Assembly: GCF_030409685.1 (NCBI RefSeq)
Contig: NZ_JAUFQJ010000007.1
Span: 248,001-312,000, forward strand
DNA length: 64,000 nt
Source: Ferruginibacter paludis
GTDB lineage: Bacteria > Bacteroidota > Bacteroidia > Chitinophagales > Chitinophagaceae
Direction: 5' to 3'
In this document: in pieces, positions 45,721 to 53,764 of the stretch
How positions within the stretch are numbered: the first letter of the stretch is position 1
How the letters are laid out: each line of letters begins with the position of its first letter
Program-made: the position numbers and the translations under genes
The notes under the pieces: model-generated
Seen by the model: the letters and a program-made list of their open reading frames with translations, nothing else
The model's database searches: none
What the model was told of the DNA's origin: nothing

Positions 45721-46926
45721 CTAACTACCCGATACCACCGCTTCTTTATGGTGCCGTATAATAATGTTGCGCACGTAACAGCTTTTATATGCCCGTTCAA
45801 AGGAGGCCGCGGTTGTGCGAACGTCATGGTGACGGATGTATTCCAGGCTTTTTTTAGCCATTTGATGATGAAGATAATCATTCGAAAAAATATGGGTGAT
45901 GGATGCAGCAATGGTGTCAGTATCACCTGCGTTGAACAAATAGCCATTGCTTTTGTCCTGCACCAGGTTGTCTATCGCATCAGCATTCGGCGCAATTACC
46001 GGAAGCCCGGCCGCCATTGCCTGTAGCGTTGCAAGGCTTTGTAACTCCGTTCTGGTGGCGCTTATAAAGCAACGGCTCATACTGTACAATTTGCACAGAT
46101 CTTCTTCCGGCACAATGCCGGTAAACATCACCCTGTCTTCGATGTGTAATTCTTTTACCTGCTTTTCCAGCGCCACTTTCTGGTTGCCGTTACCCGCCAC
46201 CACAAAACAAAAATCAATTGTCTTCACCACCTTCGCAACAGCTGTAACAATTTCGTCTACGCGGTTGCAGGTATCCAGTCTGCCGACATATAATAGCACC
46301 GGTTTACCTAGTAAGCCATACTTATTTTTAATGCGTTGTTTTTTTTCAAAGGAGGTAAACGGCTCTGTATCAACACCGGCTGAAATAGGAATAACATCGG
46401 CATCCAATCGCGGGCGTATGATGCGGGCGCCAGCCTCTGTACAAGTGGTTACCAATAAGGCTTCATTAAAGACATCAGAAAATCTTGACCACCAAAAATT
46501 TTCCAGTCCTCTTTTTATAATTTTATTTTTAAAAAAGGAACTGACAGATGAAGGCAAAAAATGGTTGGTAGCAATCAAGGGAATGTTCAGTTTGCGGTTG
46601 AGCTTTACTACAGCTTTTGATAAAATAAAATGATCCTGGATATGTATTACGTCCGGATTAAAACTGCCGATGACATTTTTTAATTTTGACTGAAGGGAAA
46701 ACGGCATCGAAATCCGGAAGCTGGAATAATGCAGTGACGGCAAAGATGGCATGCCATAAAAATCAATATTATCAATCCTGTTTTTTGCATAATGGCGGGT
46801 TTGAGATGGTGCAATTACTGCCACCCGGTGACCTTTTTCCTGCAACAGCGCTCCCATTTTGCAAATAAAATAATATATATCATTTATGTGTGGATGGCAG
46901 GTATCTGTTACAAAAAGGATTCTCAT
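45721..46926 (-). CDS. GT4 family glycosyltransferase
   Basis: A 401-residue cytosolic or membrane-associated protein with two Rossmann domains. The N-terminal domain starts MRILFVTDTCHPHINDIYYF and contains PDVIHIQDHF. The C-terminal domain has the GT4 core: LLYVGRLDTCNRVDEIV, VVAGNGNQK, VMFTGIVPEEDLCKLY and the Glu-containing TRTELQSLATLQAMAAGLPV region. GT4 enzymes retain configuration and use nucleotide sugars; closest forms act on diacylglycerol or lipid-linked acceptors. It stands alone, so the product is not deducible. Its stop is followed by heptamer repeats. Confidence 0.9.
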   Translation of the reverse strand: MRILFVTDTCHPHINDIYYFICKMGALLQEKGHRVAVIAPSQTRHYAKNRIDNIDFYGMPSLPSLHYSSFRISMPFSLQSKLKNVIGSFNPDVIHIQDHFILSKAVVKLNRKLNIPLIATNHFLPSSVSSFFKNKIIKRGLENFWWSRFSDVFNEALLVTTCTEAGARIIRPRLDADVIPISAGVDTEPFTSFEKKQRIKNKYGLLGKPVLLYVGRLDTCNRVDEIVTAVAKVVKTIDFCFVVAGNGNQKVALEKQVKELHIEDRVMFTGIVPEEDLCKLYSMSRCFISATRTELQSLATLQAMAAGLPVIAPNADAIDNLVQDKSNGYLFNAGDTDTIAASITHIFSNDYLHHQMAKKSLEYIRHHDVRTTAASFERAYKSCYVRNIIIRHHKEAVVSGS

Positions 46927-46947
46927 ATTTGATGTAGATATTTAATC

Positions 46948-47103
46948 ATGAATAGCTGGTTTGTTTTACTTATATGCATGGGTAAGATGCTATGGCAAAT
47001 AAAAAGGTTGGCTGTGGTACAGGAAGAATTGCGTGGAGGTGATAAACTGTCAAATCGGGCTGACTGCCGCTTTTTGTTTTGTTGGATCACGGTCCATAAA
47101 TAA
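46948..47103 (+). CDS. Possible small protein (51 residues) with its own terminator
   Basis: An ATG at 46948 opens a 51-codon frame ending in TAA at 47101-47103. It begins MNSWFVLLICMGKMLW, a short hydrophobic stretch, and continues with a basic part. A terminator-like hairpin starts at the stop codon. It lies in a 283-base gap between divergent genes. No family was recognised, so it could equally be a non-coding RNA. Confidence 0.25.
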   Translation: MNSWFVLLICMGKMLWQIKRLAVVQEELRGGDKLSNRADCRFLFCWITVHK

Positions 47104-47127
47104 GGAACCTCGGGCTCCTTTTTTTTT
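47102..47127 (+). terminator. Orphan terminator-like hairpin
   Basis: AAGGA pairs with TCCTT around a short GC-containing loop, followed by nine T. There is no annotated plus-strand gene directly upstream except the 51-codon frame. Confidence 0.5.
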
Positions 47128-47209
47128 GCGACCTTGATAGTTTTTAAAATTTCAACGCCTTTCTTTTTTATCCTAACTTAGAACATCTTTATTTTAAACA
47201 AACGATGTT

Positions 47210-47914
47210 ATGTCAGACAAAAAAATGCTGAAGGCGCTCTGCCTCTTTATAAGCTTGTTCTTACTTTCTGCTCTATCAAATTTACAAGCACAAACCACCA
47301 AAAAAAAGACGGACAGCACAGCCTGGAGACAGCTTTTTAATGGCAAAGATTTAACCGGCTGGAAGCATGTTGGCAAAGGCAGCAGTGAGGTAGAAGATGG
47401 CCTGATACGTGGCCACGGTGGTATGGGCCTGTTGTACTGGACGGGTGGCAAGCTGAGTAACTGCACCATTCGTGTGGTGTATAAAATGCAAAAGTTCAAT
47501 AGCAATGCAGGCGTATTTATCCGCATCCCCATCGAGCCAAAAGAAGAATGGATGCCTGTTTTTTATGGGTATGAAGTACAGATAGACAATCATCCGGAAA
47601 CATCTGATGAAGACGACTATCACATCACCGGCACGTTGTATTCTTTAACCAAACCTCTGGCTAAACCCGGCAAACCAGGTCCTGAATGGAATACAATGGA
47701 AATCACGCTCGATGGCCCACGCACGTTAGTGTATGTGAACGGAGAAAAAGTGACGGATTACAAAGAAGGCGATCCAACACCGGAACGCAAGTTTGATTTT
47801 GAACCTTTCAGGGGCAGAAGGCCCGACGCAGGTTATATCGGTCTGCAAAATCATGGGGAGGATGATGTTGTGTATTTTAAGGAAGTTGCTGTTAAACCGC
47901 TTGCAAAAAAATAA
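47210..47914 (+). CDS. Secreted DUF1080 (3-keto-disaccharide hydrolase-like) protein
   Basis: A 234-residue protein with a signal peptide (to about residue 28, LQAQ). The rest is one concanavalin-like jelly roll with the DUF1080 motifs WRQLFNGKDLTGWKHVG, NSNAGVFIRIP, GYEVQIDNH and EWNTMEITLDGPRTLVYVNG. DUF1080 proteins are now linked to hydrolysis of 3-keto-glycosides made by Gfo/Idh-type oxidoreductases. The next gene, 11 bases away, encodes exactly such an oxidoreductase, so both probably form one pathway module. Confidence 0.88.
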   Translation: MSDKKMLKALCLFISLFLLSALSNLQAQTTKKKTDSTAWRQLFNGKDLTGWKHVGKGSSEVEDGLIRGHGGMGLLYWTGGKLSNCTIRVVYKMQKFNSNAGVFIRIPIEPKEEWMPVFYGYEVQIDNHPETSDEDDYHITGTLYSLTKPLAKPGKPGPEWNTMEITLDGPRTLVYVNGEKVTDYKEGDPTPERKFDFEPFRGRRPDAGYIGLQNHGEDDVVYFKEVAVKPLAKK

Positions 47915-47924
47915 ATGATCTGCC

Positions 47925-49448
47925 ATGGAAAAAAGAAAAATAATTCCCGCTAAAAAAATAACTACCCGCAAGGAGTTTATAAAGAAGGCTGCAGTTGCAA
48001 CTGCCGGGTTTTACATTGTTCCGCGTTTTGTGTTAGGTGGAAAAGGCTATACAGCGCCCAGTGATAAATTATACATTGCTGCTGTAGGTTGTGGCGGCGA
48101 AGCGGAAAATGACATTCACCATTACGCATCGGCTCCCAAAAAAAATGCAGTCGTATCTTTTTTATGTGATGTGGATGAAAGGCAGGCTGCGCCCAGATTA
48201 AAAGAATTTCCGCAAGCCAAATTTTATCACGACTGGCGGGAAATGTTTGAGAAAGAACATAAAAATTTTGATGCGGTAACGGTCGCTATTCCCGATCATA
48301 ACCATGCGATTGTAGGGTTGAGTGCAATGAAATTGAACAAGCACCTCTATTTACAAAAACCATTAACGCATGATATTTACGAAGCCCGAGTTATAACCGA
48401 AGCCGCAAAAAAATACAAGGTGGTTACGCAAATGGGCGACCAGGGTGCCTCCTGCGATGGCATGCGCACCATGCGGGAATGGTTTGAAGCCGGGGTGATT
48501 GGTGACATTGAAAAAGTGTATTGCTGGACGGACAGACCCGTATGGCCGCAGGGCATTTCCTGGCCTAAAGAACGGCCTGCAATTCCCAAAGAATTGAAAT
48601 GGGATTTATGGCTGGGTACAGCGCCACAAACAGATTACATTGATAACCTTGTGCCGTTCAACTGGCGTGGCTGGTGGACCTTTGGTACCGGTGCATTGGG
48701 TGACATGGGTTGTCACATTATGGGGCCACCATTTAAGTTGCTTGGCCTCGGTTATCCCACCGATGTTTCTGGTAGTGCCAGTACTGTATACAATGGTATT
48801 TTTAAAGAAGGCATTTACCCGGAAAGCGGCCCTGTATCCAGTTCGATCAAATTTAAATTCAGGCAGCAAAATGGTAAGCCACTTGATTTATATTGGATGG
48901 ATGGTGGCATAACGCCGGAGCGGCTGGATGAACTGGAACCCGGTGTAAACATGAATGATGTGATGGGCGATTTCCCCGGTGAAAATGATTTTGAAGGTTG
49001 CACGTTGTTTATCGGCACCAAAGGAAAAGTTTCCTGCGGCTGGGGTGGAAGCCATCCAAGACTATTGCCACTTTCCTTAAACAAAGACGTGCATGTGCCC
49101 GAGAAATATCCAAGGGTTCAGGGCGGCATGGATGGTCATTGGTGGCAATGGGTAGATGCCAGCATTGCGGGCTATGGGAAAATGGAAGTAGACTCACCAT
49201 TTGAAGGCTACGCAGGTCCGCTGACAGAGACGGTGTTGCTGGGTAACCTGTTGCTGAGAAGCTTTAACCTGCAGGAAAAGATAACGCGTAATGACCCTGT
49301 CTACGGCAATATGGAGGGTTATAAATTCAGCGGGCGTTATTTGGATTTTAAATGGGATGGCGCCAATATGAGGGTAACTAATTTTGAACCAGCCAACCAG
49401 TTCATCAAAAGAGAATACAGGAAGGGTTGGGGAGAGTTGAAGATTTAG
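47925..49448 (+). CDS. Gfo/Idh/MocA-family oxidoreductase, probably exported
   Basis: A 507-residue protein. The N-terminus has TTRKEFIKKAAVATAGFY, a Tat-like signal in which the usual twin Arg is Arg-Lys. The Rossmann fold begins KLYIAAVGCGGEAEND (about 49), with the catalytic-type motif LYLQKPLTHD (about 147, Lys in the EKP-like position). The C-terminal Gfo/Idh domain is extended with Trp-rich insertions (WPQGISWPKE, FNWRGWWTFG). Such secreted or periplasmic members oxidise sugars, often at C3, using bound NAD(P). The 11-base gap to the DUF1080 gene supports a shared transcript and a 3-keto sugar route. Confidence 0.9.
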   Translation: MEKRKIIPAKKITTRKEFIKKAAVATAGFYIVPRFVLGGKGYTAPSDKLYIAAVGCGGEAENDIHHYASAPKKNAVVSFLCDVDERQAAPRLKEFPQAKFYHDWREMFEKEHKNFDAVTVAIPDHNHAIVGLSAMKLNKHLYLQKPLTHDIYEARVITEAAKKYKVVTQMGDQGASCDGMRTMREWFEAGVIGDIEKVYCWTDRPVWPQGISWPKERPAIPKELKWDLWLGTAPQTDYIDNLVPFNWRGWWTFGTGALGDMGCHIMGPPFKLLGLGYPTDVSGSASTVYNGIFKEGIYPESGPVSSSIKFKFRQQNGKPLDLYWMDGGITPERLDELEPGVNMNDVMGDFPGENDFEGCTLFIGTKGKVSCGWGGSHPRLLPLSLNKDVHVPEKYPRVQGGMDGHWWQWVDASIAGYGKMEVDSPFEGYAGPLTETVLLGNLLLRSFNLQEKITRNDPVYGNMEGYKFSGRYLDFKWDGANMRVTNFEPANQFIKREYRKGWGELKI

Positions 49449-49452
49449 TTAG

Positions 49453-49480
49453 GAGTTATGAGTGATGAGTTATGAGTTTT
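49453..49480. repeat. Short heptanucleotide repeat
   Basis: GAGTTAT GAGTGAT GAGTTAT GAGTTTT, four 7-base units five bases after the oxidoreductase stop. Confidence 0.7.
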
Positions 49481-49597
49481 TTCGAATTTGCAGCAGGTCT
49501 TTGGCCTCCTTTTTTATTTATGCATCAAAGCCGACTGGCTAATTTTGGCACTTCGCCATTTTTAAATTCGGTCTTTAAAATTTAAGGCACTTTGTCT

Positions 49598-50449
49598 TCA
49601 CTGCACCTGATCATAATACAATCCCGCTGCTCCAAAAATAGCCGGGTTTTCCATTTCGGATATTTCAATTCGTAGTCGTTCGGCAGATTTGGTAAAGGCG
49701 AAGGTTTTTATTTGTGTCCACATAGTCTCCTGGAAATACGGATAAGCCAGTCGTACCGAGCCACCAAAAATAATCAGCGAAATATCATAGGTATACATCA
49801 TGGTTTTGATGGCGTTGCCGAGGTGCGTGCCCATTTCCGCATACCACTGCTGCGCCTGTTGATCGCCTGCCTTGGCTTTTTCAAAAACCAATGGTCCATC
49901 CGTATGGTACACATTGTTGAAAAACTGGCCGCAGGCATAATACTCGTATACATGATCCAGGTATTGCACCATCCCAAATTCACCCGCGCCACAATTGGCG
50001 CCTGCAAACAAACGGTTGTTGATGATGATACCTGCGCCCAGTCCGGTTCCTATGGTAAGACCGATCATGTCTTTTTTGCCAATGCCCTTGCCAAAATAAT
50101 GTTCGCCCAGTGCAAAACAGTTTGCATCGTTGTTGATAAATGCAGGAATATGATAGCGTTCTTCCAGCATCTTTTTTAACGGCACTTCTTTCCAGGAAGG
50201 GATGTTGATGACATCATACACAATGCCTTCTTCTGTATCTACCACGCTCGGCACACCTACGCCAATTGATACGACTTCTTTATCTATCAACTGATCAATC
50301 ACAAAAAATAAATCCTGCAACACGTCGGCTTCCGTGCCGGCATTGTTAATGTGTTTTGAATGAATAGCAGATAGCTGATCGCCATGCACCAGGCCAGCCT
50401 TAATACTGGTAGCGCCAAAATCAACACCTATAATTTTTTTATCGTTCAT
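49598..50449 (-). CDS. ROK-family sugar kinase without the usual zinc motif
   Basis: The start is set at the ATG at 50449, giving 283 residues that open MNDKKIIGVDFGATSIKAG, the ROK phosphate-binding motif. The longer frame would add 29 polar residues encoded by intergenic sequence. Further motifs are VVSIGVGVPSVVD, the catalytic-base segment INNDANCFALGE, and GLTIGTGLGAGI. ROK kinases normally carry a His and a CxCGxxGC zinc motif. Here the segment reads GEFGMVQYLDHVYEYYACGQFF, with the His and most Cys missing, so zinc binding is unlikely. It probably phosphorylates a hexose imported by the upstream transporter. Confidence 0.88.
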   Translation of the reverse strand: MNDKKIIGVDFGATSIKAGLVHGDQLSAIHSKHINNAGTEADVLQDLFFVIDQLIDKEVVSIGVGVPSVVDTEEGIVYDVINIPSWKEVPLKKMLEERYHIPAFINNDANCFALGEHYFGKGIGKKDMIGLTIGTGLGAGIIINNRLFAGANCGAGEFGMVQYLDHVYEYYACGQFFNNVYHTDGPLVFEKAKAGDQQAQQWYAEMGTHLGNAIKTMMYTYDISLIIFGGSVRLAYPYFQETMWTQIKTFAFTKSAERLRIEISEMENPAIFGAAGLYYDQVQ

Positions 50450-50528
50450 AGTTTTTAAATGTAAGAGATAACAGAAATTTTTTACGCGAATTACACGATT
50501 TTTTTTACTTCTGACATGCCAAACTCCA

Positions 50529-50570
50529 CTATTCACTATTGACCACTCACCATTGACAATGGACTATTGA
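50529..50570. repeat. Heptanucleotide repeat overlapping the transporter stop codon
   Basis: CTATTCA CTATTGA CCACTCA CCATTGA CAATGGA CTATTGA, six 7-base units. The minus-strand transporter ends inside the last unit (stop at 50566-50564). Confidence 0.8.
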
Positions 50571-51814
50571 CTGTCTTTCTTAAAAAGTTTAATCGTCTTA
50601 TTCGTAATAATAGGCTTTGCCCAAAAGCCGATGCTCAGGATGTAGCCCATGGTAAGATATAAAAAACACATGCCGGCCCTGAGCCCCAGCTGATCGCCCA
50701 GCCAGCCCACCACAAGTGGAATGATAGCGCCGCCAATAATACCCGTTACCAAAATGCCGGAGAAGGAGCCATGATGTTCTTCCACCGAATTCAATGCCAG
50801 TGAAAATATAATGGGGTACATCACCGAAGCAAAAAAGCCTACCATCGGAAAAGCTACCAATGCTATTTTTGCAGAACCAAACAAGGCGGCGCTTAAGCTA
50901 AGGATCGCTAATATGGTAAATGAAATCAGTACAATCCTGCTGTCCAATAATTTTAATAACAATAAACCCAGCACACCGCCGGCGGTCATTAATCCCCAAA
51001 AATAAGCCACTGTATCGGCCCCTGTTTTTTGCGGGTCCAGTCCATGATAAGTAAAAAGGAACTGCGATATCCAGTTGGCTACACCCTGCTCTGTACCTAC
51101 ATAGCAGATCATGCCAATAAAAAATAACACAACTTTTTTTGTCTTGAATAATTGTACATGTGTTGCCCACTGGCCTGCCTTTTCGTCACTGGTCAGTTCA
51201 ACCTTTGGAAATTTGGAAACTGCAATCACCACCACCATTGCCAGGCATATCACAACAAAAAGAAAATACAGAGAAATCCAGGGAAGGTTTGCCGGAACCA
51301 CTTTATTGAATAAAGCAAAAAAGCCACTGTTGCTGTGTTGTTTTAAACCTGACACCATACCGGAATAGGCCAGCGGACTCAGAAAAGATGCCAGACCAAA
51401 TATCAGTTGCGCCAATACAGAATAAAACGCATAGTGTTCTTCGCCGCCTGCCGTGCGCAATAAGGGATTGATAACAACCTGCAGCATCGCCATGCCGCAC
51501 CCGATTACAAATAATGAAAATACTGCTGATAAATAATTAGGGAATAAAGCCAGCATCAGTGAGCCCAGCAGCGCAATCACAAAAGCAACAATCATCATCT
51601 TCTTTTCATTGTATTTTTCTATCAGCATACCCGAAGGGATGGACATTACGCCGTAGGCAATGAAAAATGCAAAAGGCAGTAAAGCCACCAAAGTAAGGCT
51701 CAGACTAAATCCTGTGATCATGTCGGGTATCAGGGGCCCGATTACATTGGTTAAAAAAGAGATCACGAAGAATGTCAACATAACAAGAAAAACGGCGTAG
51801 GAACTTCTTTTCAT
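50564..51814 (-). CDS. FucP-like MFS sugar transporter
   Basis: The ATG at 51814 gives 416 residues that open MKRSSYAVFLVMLTFFV, the first helix; a TTG 39 bases upstream would add 13 residues. Twelve hydrophobic helices are apparent. Family motifs include FAFFIAYGVMSIPSGMLIEKY after helix 2, LQVVINPLL in helix 4, and YVGTEQGVANWISQFL in helix 7. This resembles the FucP/glucose-galactose symporter group, which imports hexoses with protons across the inner membrane. The ROK kinase gene follows on the same strand (115 bases), so import and phosphorylation may be linked. Confidence 0.9.
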   Translation of the reverse strand: MKRSSYAVFLVMLTFFVISFLTNVIGPLIPDMITGFSLSLTLVALLPFAFFIAYGVMSIPSGMLIEKYNEKKMMIVAFVIALLGSLMLALFPNYLSAVFSLFVIGCGMAMLQVVINPLLRTAGGEEHYAFYSVLAQLIFGLASFLSPLAYSGMVSGLKQHSNSGFFALFNKVVPANLPWISLYFLFVVICLAMVVVIAVSKFPKVELTSDEKAGQWATHVQLFKTKKVVLFFIGMICYVGTEQGVANWISQFLFTYHGLDPQKTGADTVAYFWGLMTAGGVLGLLLLKLLDSRIVLISFTILAILSLSAALFGSAKIALVAFPMVGFFASVMYPIIFSLALNSVEEHHGSFSGILVTGIIGGAIIPLVVGWLGDQLGLRAGMCFLYLTMGYILSIGFWAKPIITNKTIKLFKKDSQ

Positions 51815-51919
51815 TTGCAGGCGGTTGGTTAAGCGTAAGTAATAATCGTACAATTTTACTTTAATAATCCATCCTGCAAAATTTTTTTCGGTAAATCCGA
51901 AAGGGTTAATGCGTTCAAT

Positions 51920-51945
51920 TAAAAAGGCCGGAACTAATCCGGCCT
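51920..51945 (-). terminator. Terminator of the 51985-52818 gene
   Basis: AGGCCGGA (51925-51932) and TCCGGCCT (51938-51945) form an 8-bp GC-rich stem with a 5-base loop. On the minus strand it is followed by a T run (complement of the A run at 51921-51925). Confidence 0.8.
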
Positions 51946-51984
51946 GTAATTTTTAACATCGGTTATTGCTGATTTTTAATGTTG

Positions 51985-52818
51985 TTATTTTATTTCGTCC
52001 AGCCATTGCTGTACAAATTCCCTTGCAGGCAAAACTACTTCCTTACCGGCTCGGAAAGCCATTTTCCAGTAACTACCTTTTTGCTTTTCATACAGTGGAT
52101 TTACAAAATAGTTTTTATTGTTTTTTGTAGTCAATGCAGCGTCAAAGTCAATGTCAGCTGTGTTTGTCAAAAAATCCTGTAATCTTTTTTTTACAAATAA
52201 TAAATGGTTGGTGGGATACTTAGCTTCCCATTCATGCAGACTTTGTTTGCTAGACGCTTCTGCAGATTTCAACATGTCAGGATAGTTCTTTTTGTAATTG
52301 ACGAAAGTTTTATTGTTGGGATCTTCCGCTTCCTTTAGTTGTTGTTTGGTGGAGACCAATACATCTTCGAATATTTTTTTAATGGAAGCATCCGCAGTTT
52401 TAATGTTGGCTTCCGTTTCGCTAACGCTTTTCTTCAGCATGTTGATCTGGTTGCTGCGCATGGCTTCCGGTGTTTCAATCAAATAGGGTTTAGGCTTTTC
52501 ATTTTCTCTCATCGTGTTGTATTCTTTTATAAACGTCGTGGAATTAACAAACTGCTTTGTGTACAACAGCAAGTCTTTTGTAACGGCAGCCCGGTTGCCT
52601 ACCGCGATATTTTTAGCATTACGGATACCATACTGGTTCAGGTAGCCACCTAATATACTGCCCGTTATTTTTTGATCTGCCTCTGTTTTGCTGATGCCCA
52701 GCTGCTTTAAAAATTCGCCGTTCATTTTCACGATTGTAAATGAAAATAAAGCCAGGCTGCTTATGACAGCAAATGCAATCCTCCAATGCCGCACTGTGTT
52801 GTTGAATGTCTGTTTCAT
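51985..52818 (-). CDS. Membrane-anchored hypothetical protein
   Basis: A 277-residue protein. A single N-terminal hydrophobic segment (about 13-30, IAFAVISSLALFSFTIV) acts as signal or anchor. The rest is soluble, Lys/Glu/Asn-rich and helical, including a likely coiled-coil (about 120-165, KKSVSETEANIKTADASIKKIFEDV). The C-terminal part has Trp/Tyr motifs (YFVNPLYEKQKGSYWKMAF). I do not recognise a family. Its own terminator lies 40 bases downstream, and it is just downstream of the hemerythrin gene on the same strand. Confidence 0.7.
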   Translation of the reverse strand: MKQTFNNTVRHWRIAFAVISSLALFSFTIVKMNGEFLKQLGISKTEADQKITGSILGGYLNQYGIRNAKNIAVGNRAAVTKDLLLYTKQFVNSTTFIKEYNTMRENEKPKPYLIETPEAMRSNQINMLKKSVSETEANIKTADASIKKIFEDVLVSTKQQLKEAEDPNNKTFVNYKKNYPDMLKSAEASSKQSLHEWEAKYPTNHLLFVKKRLQDFLTNTADIDFDAALTTKNNKNYFVNPLYEKQKGSYWKMAFRAGKEVVLPAREFVQQWLDEIK

Positions 52819-52847
52819 CGTTTATAATTTAAAAGATTTAATTTTTG

Positions 52848-53528
52848 TCAGGCAATCATTGCCCCCTCTGTAATGCAATCCTGTACCAGGTGCCAGCGGG
52901 TAGCAGGCAACTCTTTTTCTGCCAGGTTCAACATGGCTGTAAATGCAACTTCCGGTGCATTATTTTTTATTTCTTTCAGCCAGCCGATCACTTCGTTGTT
53001 GCTCAGTCCACGCATCATCCAGCTGCTGAAAATTTGCAGGTCTGCCGGCGCAATGTGCGCCAGTATTTTTTGTGTAAGCCCGTGCAGTTGCGCATCCGTA
53101 TAATGCTGCCAAAGCAACCTGTTAAGCTCCACTTCTTCCTTAGCCATATGGTTTAAATTAAATACCAAAAAATCAGTAAAGGCAATTCGCAATTCGCAGC
53201 CCGTTTGCAGACTGTCTGTGTCCAACGCAGACAACTCAAGTTTTGCCAGCAATGCCCGCAAACGTTCGCCCAGTGCATGATCCTGCACATGCTCTGCTGC
53301 AAACAAATCGCTTACCGAAGCGTCGTGGGATGCGATGTCAGGCAATACAAAATTATCTTCGGTGTGGGCATGCTTATCAAATAAATCCGCCGTTAAACGC
53401 ACCTGTTGCAAAGCGCTTTCCCTTTCTTCTGCGTTGTCAAAGTCGGTTTGTTGTAAAAGGCTGCCGGTTGTGTAAAGCAATTCCCTTAAGCCCTTGTGTA
53501 CCTGGTAAAAAACATTATAGCGTTGCAT
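52848..53528 (-). CDS. Hemerythrin-domain protein
   Basis: A 226-residue cytosolic four-helix protein. His residues are spaced as in hemerythrin-like di-iron sites: His11 (QVHKGLRELL), His53 and His55 with Glu57 (DKHAHTEDNFVLP), His79 and His83 (EHVQDHAL), and a late His with Glu (NHMAKEEVELNRLLW). The N-terminal 150 residues form the iron-binding bundle. The C-terminal 70 residues (LHGLTQKILAHIAPADLQIF onward) are a second helical bundle found in some family members. Roles in oxygen or nitric-oxide sensing or iron repair are known for relatives. It is followed 29 bases on by the membrane-anchored unknown gene. Confidence 0.85.
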   Translation of the reverse strand: MQRYNVFYQVHKGLRELLYTTGSLLQQTDFDNAEERESALQQVRLTADLFDKHAHTEDNFVLPDIASHDASVSDLFAAEHVQDHALGERLRALLAKLELSALDTDSLQTGCELRIAFTDFLVFNLNHMAKEEVELNRLLWQHYTDAQLHGLTQKILAHIAPADLQIFSSWMMRGLSNNEVIGWLKEIKNNAPEVAFTAMLNLAEKELPATRWHLVQDCITEGAMIA

Positions 53529-53546
53529 AAAATAAATTTTAAAGGT

Positions 53547-53630
53547 GGTGAATGGTGAATGGTGAATGGTTAATGGTGAGTTGTGAGTGGTGAGTAGTCA
53601 ATGGTCGATGGACGATAGTCAATAGTCAAT
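53547..53630. repeat. Heptanucleotide repeat array, forward sense
   Basis: Twelve 7-base units (GGTGAAT x3, GGTTAAT, GGTGAGT, TGTGAGT, GGTGAGT, AGTCAAT, GGTCGAT, GGACGAT, AGTCAAT x2). The part at 53580-53604 is almost perfectly complementary to 53732-53756. Confidence 0.85.
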
Positions 53631-53711
53631 AGCAATTCTCTTTAACAATGATTACTATTAATCACAGAAATAGCGGTATTTGTGTTCCAACGCCAAAGCC
53701 AACTATTTTGT

Positions 53712-53756
53712 ATTCACCGTTGACTTATTCACCATTGACTACTCACCACTCACCAC
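53712..53756. repeat. Heptanucleotide repeat array, reverse sense
   Basis: Units ATTCACC GTTGACT TATTCAC CATTGAC TACTCAC CACTCAC. The segment 53732-53756 pairs with 53580-53604 over 25 bases with one mismatch, giving a long stem with a loop of about 127 bases, just before the DUF5602 stop. Confidence 0.8.
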
Positions 53757-53764
53757 AGACTTCC

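Noticed and set aside
45947..46633. 228-codon plus-strand frame opposite the GT4 gene
   Set aside because: The minus strand holds complete GT4 motifs; the plus frame is a shadow.
49484..49512. Weak hairpin with T run after the Gfo/Idh/MocA gene
   Set aside because: The stem is only about four base pairs with a mismatch (AGGTC/GGCCT), so it was not listed as a terminator.
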